Source: Blastococcus haudaquaticus (GTDB taxonomy: Bacteria > Actinomycetota > Actinomycetes > Mycobacteriales > Geodermatophilaceae). Taken from it: a stretch of 64,000 nucleotides of DNA. Both the position numbers and the translations under genes were made by a program. Shown here piece after piece: positions 44,539 to 53,255 of the stretch (position 1 is the stretch's first letter; every line of letters starts with the position of its first letter). A model generated the notes under the pieces. It saw only the letters and a program-made list of their open reading frames with translations, was not told the origin of the DNA and searched no databases. The stretch is taken from contig NZ_OCNK01000005.1 of assembly GCF_900230285.1 (NCBI RefSeq), positions 248,001-312,000 of the forward strand. The letters run 5' to 3'.

Positions 44539-46695
44539 TCACCGGCTCATTGCCCTCGTGAGGTGCGCGTCCAGGACGGGCACGAGCCAGCTGGCGTAGC
44601 CGACGGTGACGTGGTTGTCGTCGCGGTAGACGAGCTGGTCGCCGACGATGACCGGGCAGCGCGCGGTCGTGCAGAAGAGGTCGGTCAGACGGGCGTAGTG
44701 ACCGCCGCCGGCTGCGGTCGCCCGCTCCTCCTCGGCGATGCCGGCGTCGTTCACCGCGACGGCGCGCTCGGGGCTGCAGGCGGTGGCCGAGTCTAGGTGT
44801 TGGGAGAGGCACGTCGGAACGAAGGAGTGCGGATCCGGAACTGGACCCAGCACGAGGACGGCGGCGCCGGTGGAGCGCAACTCCCTGACGAGGCGCGTCA
44901 GGCTGTCGAGCCACTGCGGGCTGTAGACAGTGAACCCGTAGTCGGGGCCGTACCGGCGGGACATGCTGACGACGATGAGGGACGGTCGTTCGCTCCGCAG
45001 CCGCTCGAGGATCTGGCCCCGCCACTGCGCGCACTCGGTGTACGTCCGGCCCAGATAGGGGCTGGTGATAGGCAGGTCCTGCAGTGGGCAGGTCACCTTT
45101 CCCATGGTCTCCAGCCGCCACTGGCGCTGGGCGGCGATCCGCTCCAGGGCCGGAGACCACATCGCGGCGTGCGAGTCCCCGACCAGCGCCACCCTGGTCG
45201 CGGATGTGGTGGCCCCGTAGGCGCACTCGTCCTGGCCCACGTACAGCCACGACCGCACGCAGCCGTTGATGAACACCTCAGGTTTCTCTGCGAAGGTATC
45301 GGCGAGCGGAGGAGTCAGGTTGGAGGGCACGGCCTGGATGTCGGCAGACGCGGCGACCGCGGACCGGACCTGGTCGGTCATCGCCTTCAGTGCCGCCTCC
45401 GCAGGGTCCTGGGATGGAGGCGCCGGCGTGGCCGAATCCGGCTGCGCCGCCTGCGACTCAATCTCCGGAGCCCGCGCCGCCGCCCCGCGCCCCACCGGTA
45501 CCGGAACGACGGCCAGCAGAACCAGCGACGCGGCAACGCCAGATGCGGTGAGGCCACCGCCCAGTAGGAGGCTGCGGCCACCGGAGCCGCGCAGGTTCGC
45601 CGCCGAGCGGATCGGGTTCTCCACGGCCACGAGCGTGAGCATCGCCAGGACCCCTGCCACCGCGGCTGCCAGCAGGCGCGCGGCGAGGTCCAGGGAGTGG
45701 CCGACGATCACCGGCGTCAGCAGCAGCACCGGCCAGTGCCAGAGGTACCAGGAGTACGACAGGCGTCCGACCAGGCGCATCGGCGGAGTAGAAAGCGGCG
45801 CGCCCACTCCCGACGTCGGCCGCGCGCAGCCACCGATCACCACAAGCGCCGCGCCCAGGACCGGCAACAGCGCGGCGACGCCGGGGTAGGGAGTGGATTG
45901 GTCCAATCGCACGCAGGCCAGCACGATGAGCGCGAGCCCGGCCCACCCCATGAGACCCGCTGACAGCGGCGGCAGTCGGCGCCACCACGCAACGCTGAAG
46001 GCCACCATCCCACCCACCGCCAGCTGCCATGCGCGCGCCGGAAGCGAGAAGAACGCCCACGGTGGAAGGTCGGTCGTCCACCGGAGCGAAAGCGCGAAGG
46101 AGGCTGCCGCGATTACCCCCAGGACCAGCAGCGGTGGAAGCATCGACCTGCCGGGGGCCGACCGCCCACGGTCGTGGGCGCGGGTGAGCCACGAGATGAG
46201 TCCCATGGTGGCGATCACCACCCACGGCCAGAACAGGTAGAACTGCTCCTCCACGCCGAGAGACCAATAGTGCTGGACCGGCGAGGGCGGAACGTCCGCG
46301 GCGAGGTAATCGGTGCCCTGGACGGCGAGCCGGTAGTTGCCGACATACAGCCCGGCGGCCACGGCGTCGCCCAGAACAGACCGCGCCTGCAGCGGGGGCA
46401 ACAGCCAGGACGCCGCCACCGCGGTCGTGACCAGGACCAGAACACCTGCCGGCAGAAGGCGGCGGGCACGGGCGCCGTAGAACCGGCCCAGCCGAACCCT
46501 TCCGGTCCTCTCCGTCTCCCGCCACAGCAGACCGGTTATCAGGAACCCCGAGATGACGAAGAAGACGTCGACGCCCACGAAGCCGCCTGCGAAGCCGGGC
46601 ACCTCCGCGTGAAACAGCACCACCGCCAGCACGGCGACGGCGCGCAGCCCCTCGATGTCGGGACGGAACCGGGAGGCCCGCCCGCGGTCCTCCAT
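44539..46695 (-). CDS. Acyltransferase-3 with C-terminal SGNH domain (OatA-like)
   Basis: A 718-residue membrane O-acyltransferase. The N-terminal 370 residues or so form the acyltransferase-3 domain, opening with RPDIEGLRAVAVLAVVLFHA and GVDVFFVISGFLITGLL, with about ten helices. A proline/alanine linker follows, then an SGNH hydrolase domain with VALVGDSHAAMW near 515 and DDNHVT near 695 for the catalytic Ser, Asp and His. OatA-type enzymes acetylate peptidoglycan or surface polysaccharides. The ATG at 46695 is chosen; an earlier in-frame GTG at 46713 is possible. Confidence 0.9.
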   Translation of the reverse strand: MEDRGRASRFRPDIEGLRAVAVLAVVLFHAEVPGFAGGFVGVDVFFVISGFLITGLLWRETERTGRVRLGRFYGARARRLLPAGVLVLVTTAVAASWLLPPLQARSVLGDAVAAGLYVGNYRLAVQGTDYLAADVPPSPVQHYWSLGVEEQFYLFWPWVVIATMGLISWLTRAHDRGRSAPGRSMLPPLLVLGVIAAASFALSLRWTTDLPPWAFFSLPARAWQLAVGGMVAFSVAWWRRLPPLSAGLMGWAGLALIVLACVRLDQSTPYPGVAALLPVLGAALVVIGGCARPTSGVGAPLSTPPMRLVGRLSYSWYLWHWPVLLLTPVIVGHSLDLAARLLAAAVAGVLAMLTLVAVENPIRSAANLRGSGGRSLLLGGGLTASGVAASLVLLAVVPVPVGRGAAARAPEIESQAAQPDSATPAPPSQDPAEAALKAMTDQVRSAVAASADIQAVPSNLTPPLADTFAEKPEVFINGCVRSWLYVGQDECAYGATTSATRVALVGDSHAAMWSPALERIAAQRQWRLETMGKVTCPLQDLPITSPYLGRTYTECAQWRGQILERLRSERPSLIVVSMSRRYGPDYGFTVYSPQWLDSLTRLVRELRSTGAAVLVLGPVPDPHSFVPTCLSQHLDSATACSPERAVAVNDAGIAEEERATAAGGGHYARLTDLFCTTARCPVIVGDQLVYRDDNHVTVGYASWLVPVLDAHLTRAMSR

Positions 46696-46713
46696 CCGAC
46701 AGAGGCTAGACAC

Positions 46714-47080
46714 ACCACTGGCACTACGCTGCCGGTGTCCCTAATGGGGCTGCATCCGGTCGTTTCTGGAGCAGGATCGGGTGTCCGAGCCGCCGGCGGG
46801 TGAGCACTCTGTGTCCCGGGCCCGATGGTCGAGGCCCACATTCAGACCGTGGCACGCACATCCGCGTCGGTGAGCGCCCCGGAGTGCATCTAGCCAGGGT
46901 GACCGACACGACGATCGGGTCGGGCTCGCAACTCAGCCGACGCGGCCGAACCGCAGCAGCCCGCCCCACCCGCACGCTGGGGCTGAGCCTGGGCGGGATG
47001 GGACCGTGCCTGTTACGTTCCTGAAACTCCCAGAAGGGGAGGCCTCCCACCCGACTTTCCGGCGGCGCTGAGGAGCCCGA
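46714..47080. other. 367-base divergent gap upstream of the GH43 gene
   Basis: No supported gene. It must hold the promoters of the acyltransferase (minus) and the GH43 gene (plus). A perfect 12-base palindrome GGGAGGCCTCCC lies at 47037-47048, 33 bases before the GH43 start, and GAGGAG at 47069-47074 is that gene's ribosome site. A short GTG frame at 46800-47024 looks accidental. Confidence 0.45.
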
Positions 47081-49051
47081 ATGGCGCGACGGTCCGCCCG
47101 CAGTTCCCTCACGCGATCAGCTCTTCTGATCGCCTTCGTCGTGACGGTGGGGCTGGTGGTTCCGACCACGACCGCGGCGGCCGCGCCCGGCCGGGGTGGG
47201 GCGAATCCCGGCTCCTACGAGAACCCTCTGCTCCCGGTCGTCCCCGAGGGCGGCCTCGTCGAGAGCTGCGCCGACCCGACCGTGATCAGTGCCCCGGATC
47301 CGGCAACGGGGCAGATCACCTGGCACATGTACTGCACCACCGACCCGTTGAACGACGCGGACGTCGACGCCGACGGTGATCCGATCTTCCACCGGATCCC
47401 GATGATGACCTCGACGGACCTGGTCGACTGGACCTACGTCGGCGACGCGTTCCCGCAGGGCACCGCCGGGTTGCCCGACTGGGCCGACGACGACGCGGCC
47501 CTCTGGGCACCCGAGGTCGTCCACTCCACCACCTACGACCAGTACTACCTGTTCTTCGGTGTCACCGACACGACCGCCGCGATCAGCGGCGTCGAGGGCT
47601 GCGACAGCGACAACGCGATCGGCGTTGCCGTGAGCGATGGCCCGACCGGCCCGTGGACGTTCTCCGACCAGCCCGTCGTGGACCCGCGCCCCGGCGCCGG
47701 CGGCGGGTGCGACTTCCTCTGGACGTACGACCCGGACGTGCTCGGCGACTCGGTCGGGAACAGCAGCACCCTCTACTACGGCAGCTACTACGGCGGCGTG
47801 CACGGCACCACCCTGGCGCTCACCGAGGACGGCGCCGAGGCGACGGGCGCGCCGGTCATGGTCGCCATCGACAACAAGTACGAGGGCGCCAACGTCGTCG
47901 AGAAGGACGGCTACTACTACATCTTCTTGTCGGCCACGAACTGCTGCAACGGAGCACTGACCGGCTATGCCGTCTTCGTCGGTCGCTCCGAGAGCCCGCT
48001 CGGGCCGTTCGTCGACCAGTACGGCAACAGCCTCACCGACGCGCAGGCAGGCGGCACACCGTTCCTCTACGGCAACGGCAACCAGTGGACCGGCACCGGA
48101 CACAACACCGTGTTCCAGGACGCGAACGGCGACTGGTGGACGATCTACCACGCGGTCGACCAGAACGACCCGTTCTTCGCGTTCGAGCCCGGGTTCACGA
48201 AGCGGCCCGCCCTGCTCGACGCGATCGACTGGGTCGACGGCTGGCCGACCGTCAACGGCGGCAGCGGCCCATCGACCGGCACGATGCCGGCACCGGCCGC
48301 CCAGGAGGGCCAGGTCTCCCGCCACCGGACGCGTCTCGCCGACACCCAGGCACCGCACAAGCTGCTGGCGGAGCATTCCGACGAGTTCGACGGCGAGACG
48401 CTCGACGGCGGCTGGACGTGGGACCGCGGGGAGAACGCTCCTGCCACCGAGCCGGACCACACGCTGGACAACGGCGTGCTCACCGTCGACGTCCAGCACG
48501 GTGACACGAACGTCACCGATGACGCGTGGGTCCTGACCCGCGACGCGCCGCGTGGCGACTACGTGGCCGAGACGCGGGTGCGCACCGACATTCCGGACGA
48601 GGGCTGCTGCTTCAACTTCTCGCAGGCCGGCATCGGGATCTACGGCGACATGGACCACTACGTGAAGCTCACCAACACCTCGATCTTCAATACGCGGCAG
48701 ACCGAGTGGGCCAAGGAGATCGGTGCCAAACAGGCGGGAGAGGGCTGGTCGCGCTACGGGAACTCCGTCATCGGCCCGCCGTCGGAGGAGTGGACGTATC
48801 TGCGCGTCGTGGTCGAGAGGCTCTCCGGTGCCGCGCGCGCCGCAGCCGGCGGTGACACGCACGGGTACACCGGGTACACCAGCCAGGACGGCGTGAACTG
48901 GGCGCGTGGCCAGACCTGGACTCACACGCTGGGCGACGACCAGCAGATCGCGCTCTTCTCCCAGGGGACGACCGACCAGAACCAGCAGTTCACGGCGGAG
49001 TTCGACTACGTGCGGGTGTCCACCCTGAAGGTGAGGCCCACCAGGAGGTAG
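47081..49051 (+). CDS. Secreted glycoside hydrolase family 43-type protein
   Basis: A 656-residue exported protein. The signal peptide covers about residues 1-36 (ending TAAAAPG). A five-bladed GH43-like domain at about 45-400 contains ESCADPTVI (likely catalytic Asp), LWAPEVV, TYDPDVLGD and YEGANVV (likely catalytic Glu). From about 425, a concanavalin-like beta domain (DEFDGETLDGGWTWDRGE, then FNFSQAGIGIYGD) resembles the C-terminal module of beta-xylosidases. It probably trims arabinose or xylose polymers outside the cell. Paired cysteines (CNGA, GCCF) suggest disulfides. Confidence 0.85.
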   Translation: MARRSARSSLTRSALLIAFVVTVGLVVPTTTAAAAPGRGGANPGSYENPLLPVVPEGGLVESCADPTVISAPDPATGQITWHMYCTTDPLNDADVDADGDPIFHRIPMMTSTDLVDWTYVGDAFPQGTAGLPDWADDDAALWAPEVVHSTTYDQYYLFFGVTDTTAAISGVEGCDSDNAIGVAVSDGPTGPWTFSDQPVVDPRPGAGGGCDFLWTYDPDVLGDSVGNSSTLYYGSYYGGVHGTTLALTEDGAEATGAPVMVAIDNKYEGANVVEKDGYYYIFLSATNCCNGALTGYAVFVGRSESPLGPFVDQYGNSLTDAQAGGTPFLYGNGNQWTGTGHNTVFQDANGDWWTIYHAVDQNDPFFAFEPGFTKRPALLDAIDWVDGWPTVNGGSGPSTGTMPAPAAQEGQVSRHRTRLADTQAPHKLLAEHSDEFDGETLDGGWTWDRGENAPATEPDHTLDNGVLTVDVQHGDTNVTDDAWVLTRDAPRGDYVAETRVRTDIPDEGCCFNFSQAGIGIYGDMDHYVKLTNTSIFNTRQTEWAKEIGAKQAGEGWSRYGNSVIGPPSEEWTYLRVVVERLSGAARAAAGGDTHGYTGYTSQDGVNWARGQTWTHTLGDDQQIALFSQGTTDQNQQFTAEFDYVRVSTLKVRPTRR

Positions 49052-49222
49052 CTCCTCCAGGCCTCTCGTCCCTGTCCTGTCGCCCGGCCCGGCCTGCTCC
49101 CGGATGACCCTCCCGGTGTCCGGAAGGACAACGGCGTCCGAACAGTGCCGCGAACCGTGGACGCACGCGCACATCCGGATCAGGCTGGTCCGTGACGTCG
49201 GTCCGAGCGCGAGGGGACGTGC

Positions 49223-50272
49223 ATGCCGAAGCAGCAGGGACGGCCCTCCCCCGGGCGCTCGTTCTACCTCCTCTCCACCTCCTGCGGCACGCTCGCGGTC
49301 GCCGCGGTCGTCTCTGCGGTGTATCCGGCGCCCGGCGCCGCGCCCCGTCCCAGCGCCGACCGTGCCCCGGCCGTCCAGTGGGACGAGTACTGGGAGGACG
49401 TCGACGAATCGGCGCCCCTCGGCGGCGGGCCGCTCGAGATCCCGACGATCGGCGAGGTCCCCGACGACTACGACGAGCGGTACGCCGCGCTGGACGCCGC
49501 CCGCGGGGCCGAGGACGCGAGCGAGGACGCCGGCGACGACTGGGCGCTGCCCCCGATGGACTACTACATCCCGGGTCATTCGGACTGGGCCGAGCTCCCG
49601 GAGGAGGACGCACCGCCGGAGCCGGTGAATCCCGAGCCGGTGATTCCCGAGCCGTTCACTCCGGCTGTCCCTGCCGCACCCGAACCACCCGCTCCGACCG
49701 ACACCCCGCCGCCCCCGGTCGAGCCGCCGCCCCCGCCGCCCCCGGTCGGCCCGCCGCCCCCGCCGCCGGTCACGACGCCGACCGTCCCGACGACGCCCGT
49801 GATCCCGCCCCCGCCGGACGAGCCGGCTCCGCCCGCTCCCCCGGTCCCCGAGCCGCCCGCCGACCGGGTGCTGGCTCTCGGCGAGCGCTACGACCTCCTC
49901 GCCCCCGACGGGACGCTCCTCTTCTCCCTCACGCTGGTCCGGGTGGAGGACGACGTGACCTGTACGGCCCCGGACAGCGTTCCCCCGGAGAACGGGCACC
50001 TCGTCGGGTTGCACCTCGAGATCGCCGCGGCGCCGGAGTCCACACCCCCCGTCCCGAACCCTGCGGACTTCGGTTTCCTGGATGGCGACGCCCGCACCGA
50101 CGATGTCGACACCGACAGCGCGGCCGCCTGCCTCGTCGAGCCCGAACTGCCGCCGTCCGCCGAGGAGGGCCGGCCGGCCGCGCAGACGATCGTCGTCGAC
50201 GTCCCGGCCCTGACCGGCACCCTCGTCTACCGGCCGGAGGACTGGCCGACGGGCCTGCGCTGGCGCCTCTGA
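49223..50272 (+). CDS. Exported proline-rich protein, unknown function
   Basis: A 349-residue protein. A signal-like hydrophobic segment lies at about 14-36 (SFYLLSTSCGTLAVAAVV). An acidic region with many Asp, Glu and Tyr follows at 50-125, and then a 90-residue Pro-rich stretch with PPPP runs (about 130-215). The C-terminal 130 residues look like a beta-sandwich (RYDLLAPDGTLLFSLTLVRV, LVGLHLEIAAA) similar to DUF4352-type domains. The Pro stretch probably spans the cell wall. The start is ATG 49223. Confidence 0.65.
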   Translation: MPKQQGRPSPGRSFYLLSTSCGTLAVAAVVSAVYPAPGAAPRPSADRAPAVQWDEYWEDVDESAPLGGGPLEIPTIGEVPDDYDERYAALDAARGAEDASEDAGDDWALPPMDYYIPGHSDWAELPEEDAPPEPVNPEPVIPEPFTPAVPAAPEPPAPTDTPPPPVEPPPPPPPVGPPPPPPVTTPTVPTTPVIPPPPDEPAPPAPPVPEPPADRVLALGERYDLLAPDGTLLFSLTLVRVEDDVTCTAPDSVPPENGHLVGLHLEIAAAPESTPPVPNPADFGFLDGDARTDDVDTDSAAACLVEPELPPSAEEGRPAAQTIVVDVPALTGTLVYRPEDWPTGLRWRL

Positions 50273-50343
50273 CCGACCGGCGCCGCGCTCCGGGCGCTCC
50301 CGTGCGAGGCTCGCGGGATCCCCCGACGAGAGGTGGCCGTCCC

Positions 50344-50760
50344 GTGCCCTCCGACAGCGTCCTGGCCGCCCGCGTGCAGGCAGTGCTCGACATCCCGCTG
50401 CACCGCTTCCTCGGGATGGAACTGCGGGACCCGGCCGAACCGTCGGCCGGCATCTGGTTCCCGGTGGCCCCGGCGACACAGAACCAGGCGGCGGTCCTGC
50501 ACGGCGGCGTCGTCTACACCCTCATGGACGTCGCGTCCTTCCTGGCGCTGCTCCCCTCGCTCTCCGACGCCGAGCACGCGGTCACCCACGACCTCACCGT
50601 GTCGCTGCTCCGGCCGGTCGCCGCGGACGCCCGGGTGGACATCACCGGCACCGTGCTGCGCCGCGGCCGCGCGGTCGCCTTCATGCGCGCCGAGGCGACC
50701 GTCGACGGGCAGGTCGTCGCCGCCGCGCAGGTGACGAAGAGCGTCGTCCGCGTCGGCTGA
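50344..50760 (+). CDS. PaaI-like hotdog thioesterase
   Basis: A 138-residue single hotdog-fold protein that would hydrolyse acyl-CoA or aryl-CoA thioesters. The family motif appears as QAAVLHGGVVYTLMDVAS near 49-66, with the helix carrying the catalytic Asp, followed by HDLTVSLLRPV. It starts at GTG 50344. It lies near acyl-CoA genes downstream but is not in an operon with them. Confidence 0.85.
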   Translation: MPSDSVLAARVQAVLDIPLHRFLGMELRDPAEPSAGIWFPVAPATQNQAAVLHGGVVYTLMDVASFLALLPSLSDAEHAVTHDLTVSLLRPVAADARVDITGTVLRRGRAVAFMRAEATVDGQVVAAAQVTKSVVRVG

Positions 50761-50858
50761 TCCGGGGCCGACCTCGCCCCATGGCCGCCGGCCGCGCGGT
50801 CTGCCGCGGAACCGGGTGCCCTACCGCGTGGTCACGAGCGGTGAGGGCCGCTCAGCCG

Positions 50859-52148
50859 TCACCAGAGCGACATCGACCTCCGGAAGATGCCGGCGATGTC
50901 GTCCTCGGTGACCTCCTTGGGGCTGGTCGCGAGCAGCCGCTGCTGCTTCATCGCGCCGTCCACCAGGTCCGGGATGTCGTTCTCCTCGAAGCCCACGGCG
51001 CCGACGCCGTTGGGGATGTCGATGTCGCGCATCAGGTCGGCGAGCACCATCGGCAGGAACTCCTGCGGCGTCGTCGGGATGCCGGCGTTGGGCGCCAGCA
51101 GTTGCGCCGCGCGCACGTGCCGGTCCGGGGAGGCGTCGAAGGTGAACCGGAACGCCTCCGGCGCCGTCAGGGCCACCGACATCCCGTGCGGCACCATCGG
51201 CTCGCCGGCCGGGTAGTCCTTGGGGTGGAAGTCCTTCACCTGGCCGGCGATGGGATAGGCGTTGGCGTGCGGGATGTGCACCCCGGCGTTGCCGAACCCC
51301 ATGCCCGCGAACGTGGCCGCCATCGCCATGTCCGACCGTGCCTGCACCTCGTCACCGTGCCGCACCGCCCGCCGGAACGAGCCCGCGAGCAACGACAGGG
51401 CCTTCTCCGACCACATGTCGGAGATGGGGTTCGAGCCGCAGTAGGGCACCCGCTGGTCGGGGTTCTTCCGGTCGTAGGTCGTGTACCAGCGCGCGGTGTA
51501 GCTCTCCAGGGCGTGGCAGAGGATGTCCATCCCCGAGGCCGCCGTGACGCCGGACGGCTGGGTGAGCGTGAGGTCGGGATCGATCACCGCCAGCGTCGGG
51601 CGCAGCCGTGCGTGGCTGATCCCGGTCTTCACCCGCGCCGAGATCACGTCCATCACGCAGATCGTGGTGCTCTCCGCGCCGGTGCCGGTCGTGGTCGGGA
51701 CGGCGACCAGGGGCTTGAGCGGCTTCGGCGGCGCCTCCCCCTTGCCGACCGGGACGTTGACGTAGTCCATGAGCTCGCCGGGGTTGGTGGAGAGCAGGTT
51801 GATCGCCTTGGCGGTGTCGATGCTCGACCCGCCGCCCACCGCCACGAAGGCGTCCCACGGCCCGCTCGACCGGGCCTCCTCGATCGCGGCGATGAGGCTC
51901 TGGTCGGTCGGCTCGACGTGCACCCCGTCGTACACGCGGGCCTCGATGCCGAACTGCGCCATCTGGTCGGCCACCCGCTGCGGGATCCCGGTCGCGGCCA
52001 GGCCGGCGTCGGTGACCACCAGGACGCGTTCGACCCCGTAGCGGCTGAGGTCGTAGCCGATCTCGTCGGACGCCCCGGAGCCGAACTTGAGCTGCGGCGC
52101 GCCGTAGGTGAACACGGACTCAGGGTTGGCGGGTGTCGTGGCGCTCAT
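50859..52148 (-). CDS. Hydroxyacid-oxoacid transhydrogenase (iron-containing ADH family)
   Basis: A 429-residue iron-containing alcohol dehydrogenase. Its sequence is closest in pattern to hydroxyacid-oxoacid transhydrogenase (ADHFE1): VRVEPTD-type HVEPTDQS near 90, VGGGSSIDTAKA near 108, PTTTGTGAEST near 160, MDILCHALES near 222, GSNPISDMWSEKAL and GFGNAGVHIPHANAYPI near 290. It would couple oxidation of 4-hydroxybutyrate or a similar acid to reduction of 2-oxoglutarate. The ATG at 52148 has GAGAGGGA upstream. It is divergent from a cyclase and an acyl-CoA synthetase. Confidence 0.88.
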   Translation of the reverse strand: MSATTPANPESVFTYGAPQLKFGSGASDEIGYDLSRYGVERVLVVTDAGLAATGIPQRVADQMAQFGIEARVYDGVHVEPTDQSLIAAIEEARSSGPWDAFVAVGGGSSIDTAKAINLLSTNPGELMDYVNVPVGKGEAPPKPLKPLVAVPTTTGTGAESTTICVMDVISARVKTGISHARLRPTLAVIDPDLTLTQPSGVTAASGMDILCHALESYTARWYTTYDRKNPDQRVPYCGSNPISDMWSEKALSLLAGSFRRAVRHGDEVQARSDMAMAATFAGMGFGNAGVHIPHANAYPIAGQVKDFHPKDYPAGEPMVPHGMSVALTAPEAFRFTFDASPDRHVRAAQLLAPNAGIPTTPQEFLPMVLADLMRDIDIPNGVGAVGFEENDIPDLVDGAMKQQRLLATSPKEVTEDDIAGIFRRSMSLW

Positions 52149-52282
52149 GGCGTCCCTCTCGGCGGTCGGACGGCGGGCGTGCGGGGCGGCGGTTGCACCG
52201 AATGTTGCACGCGCTTGTGGTGAGCACCACACCGGCGAACACTCCGGGAACGCGACCACCGCTCCTAGCCCTGGAGGCCCCG

Positions 52283-53251
52283 ATGACCGAATCCCCCACG
52301 ACTCCCCCCGCCCTCGGCGACCTGCTGAAGGACTCGCCGACGAACTGGGGGAAGTGGGGGGACGACGACGAGGTCGGCGCCCTCAACTACCTGGGCCCCG
52401 AGCAGGTCCTCGCCGCCGTCCAACTGGTCAGCTCCGGCAAGGTGTTCACCCTCCAGCGGCTCATCGGCGACCCCAAGGGCGACCCGGTCTGGCCCGGCCG
52501 CACCCCCGCGGTCCGCACCCAGGTGCTCGACGAGGGCGACTGGGACGAGGGCGGCAAGGGGCCGTCGTACCCCGGCGGCCTGCACTACGCCGACGACAAG
52601 ATCGACGCCTACCTGCAGGGCTCGACGCAGTACGACGCCCTCGGCCACCTCTGGTACGACGGCAAGATCTGGAACGGCTACGACGCGCGCACCACCATCG
52701 GCGGCCTGCAGAAGGCCAGCGTGCAGCCCATCGCCGAGCGCGGCATCGTCGGCCGCGCCGTCCTGCTGGACATGGCCCGCTTCCGGGGCAAGAACACCCT
52801 GGACAAGGGCGAGACCTTCACCCACGAGGACCTCGTCGCCTGCGCCGAGGCGCAGGGCACGCCCATCCAGAAGCGCGACATCCTCGTCGTCCGGACCAAC
52901 TTCCTCGCGCTTTTCCACGAGCAGGGCGATGCCTTCTACGAGGGCTTCAACGAGCCGGGCCTGGTCTACAGCCCGGAGCTCGTGCAGTGGTTCGCCGACA
53001 TGGAGATCCCGAACCTCGTCACCGACACGATCGCCAACGAGGTGACCATGGACCCGAACAACGGCGTCGCACTCGTGCTGCACAGCGCGCTGATGCGCAA
53101 CCTCGGCGTCACGCTCACCGAGATCGCCGACCTGGAGCAGCTGGCCGCCGACTGCGCCGAGGACGGCCGGTACGCCTTCCTCTACGTCGCCGCCCCGCTG
53201 AAGGTCGCGAAGGCCGCCGGCACGCCGGTCAACCCCGTCGTCATCAAGTGA
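52283..53251 (+). CDS. Cyclase family protein (kynurenine formamidase-like)
   Basis: A 322-residue metal-dependent hydrolase of the cyclase family. TQYDALGHLWYDG near 112-124 is the relaxed version of the HxGTHxD metal motif, with His in GHLW. RGIVGRAVLLDMARF near 150 and LVTDTIANEVTMD follow the family pattern. Members hydrolyse amides, lactones or similar. The ATG at 52283 has CTGGAGG upstream. It lies four bases before the acyl-CoA synthetase, so the two form an operon. Confidence 0.82.
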   Translation: MTESPTTPPALGDLLKDSPTNWGKWGDDDEVGALNYLGPEQVLAAVQLVSSGKVFTLQRLIGDPKGDPVWPGRTPAVRTQVLDEGDWDEGGKGPSYPGGLHYADDKIDAYLQGSTQYDALGHLWYDGKIWNGYDARTTIGGLQKASVQPIAERGIVGRAVLLDMARFRGKNTLDKGETFTHEDLVACAEAQGTPIQKRDILVVRTNFLALFHEQGDAFYEGFNEPGLVYSPELVQWFADMEIPNLVTDTIANEVTMDPNNGVALVLHSALMRNLGVTLTEIADLEQLAADCAEDGRYAFLYVAAPLKVAKAAGTPVNPVVIK

Positions 53252-53255
53252 CGCC

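Noticed and set aside
42681-47000. An attachment-site duplication of the tRNA 3' end
   Set aside because: The only similar stretch found, near 46972, shares just a short CCGCCCCACCCG-like run, which is expected by chance at this GC content. No integrase gene is present.
46800-47024. A 74-codon plus-strand frame before the GH43 gene
   Set aside because: It has a GTG start without a ribosome site, no family resemblance and poor codon use, and it lies in the promoter gap.
49730-49800. A repeat of CCGCCCCCG units that looked like a DNA repeat array
   Set aside because: It encodes the proline run of the exported protein in frame, so it is explained by coding sequence. No CRISPR array was found anywhere in the window.
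47117-50479. A 1120-codon open frame on the minus strand
   Set aside because: It is antisense to the GH43 and proline-rich genes, which have clear domains and signal peptides. Its composition is that of a shadow frame.
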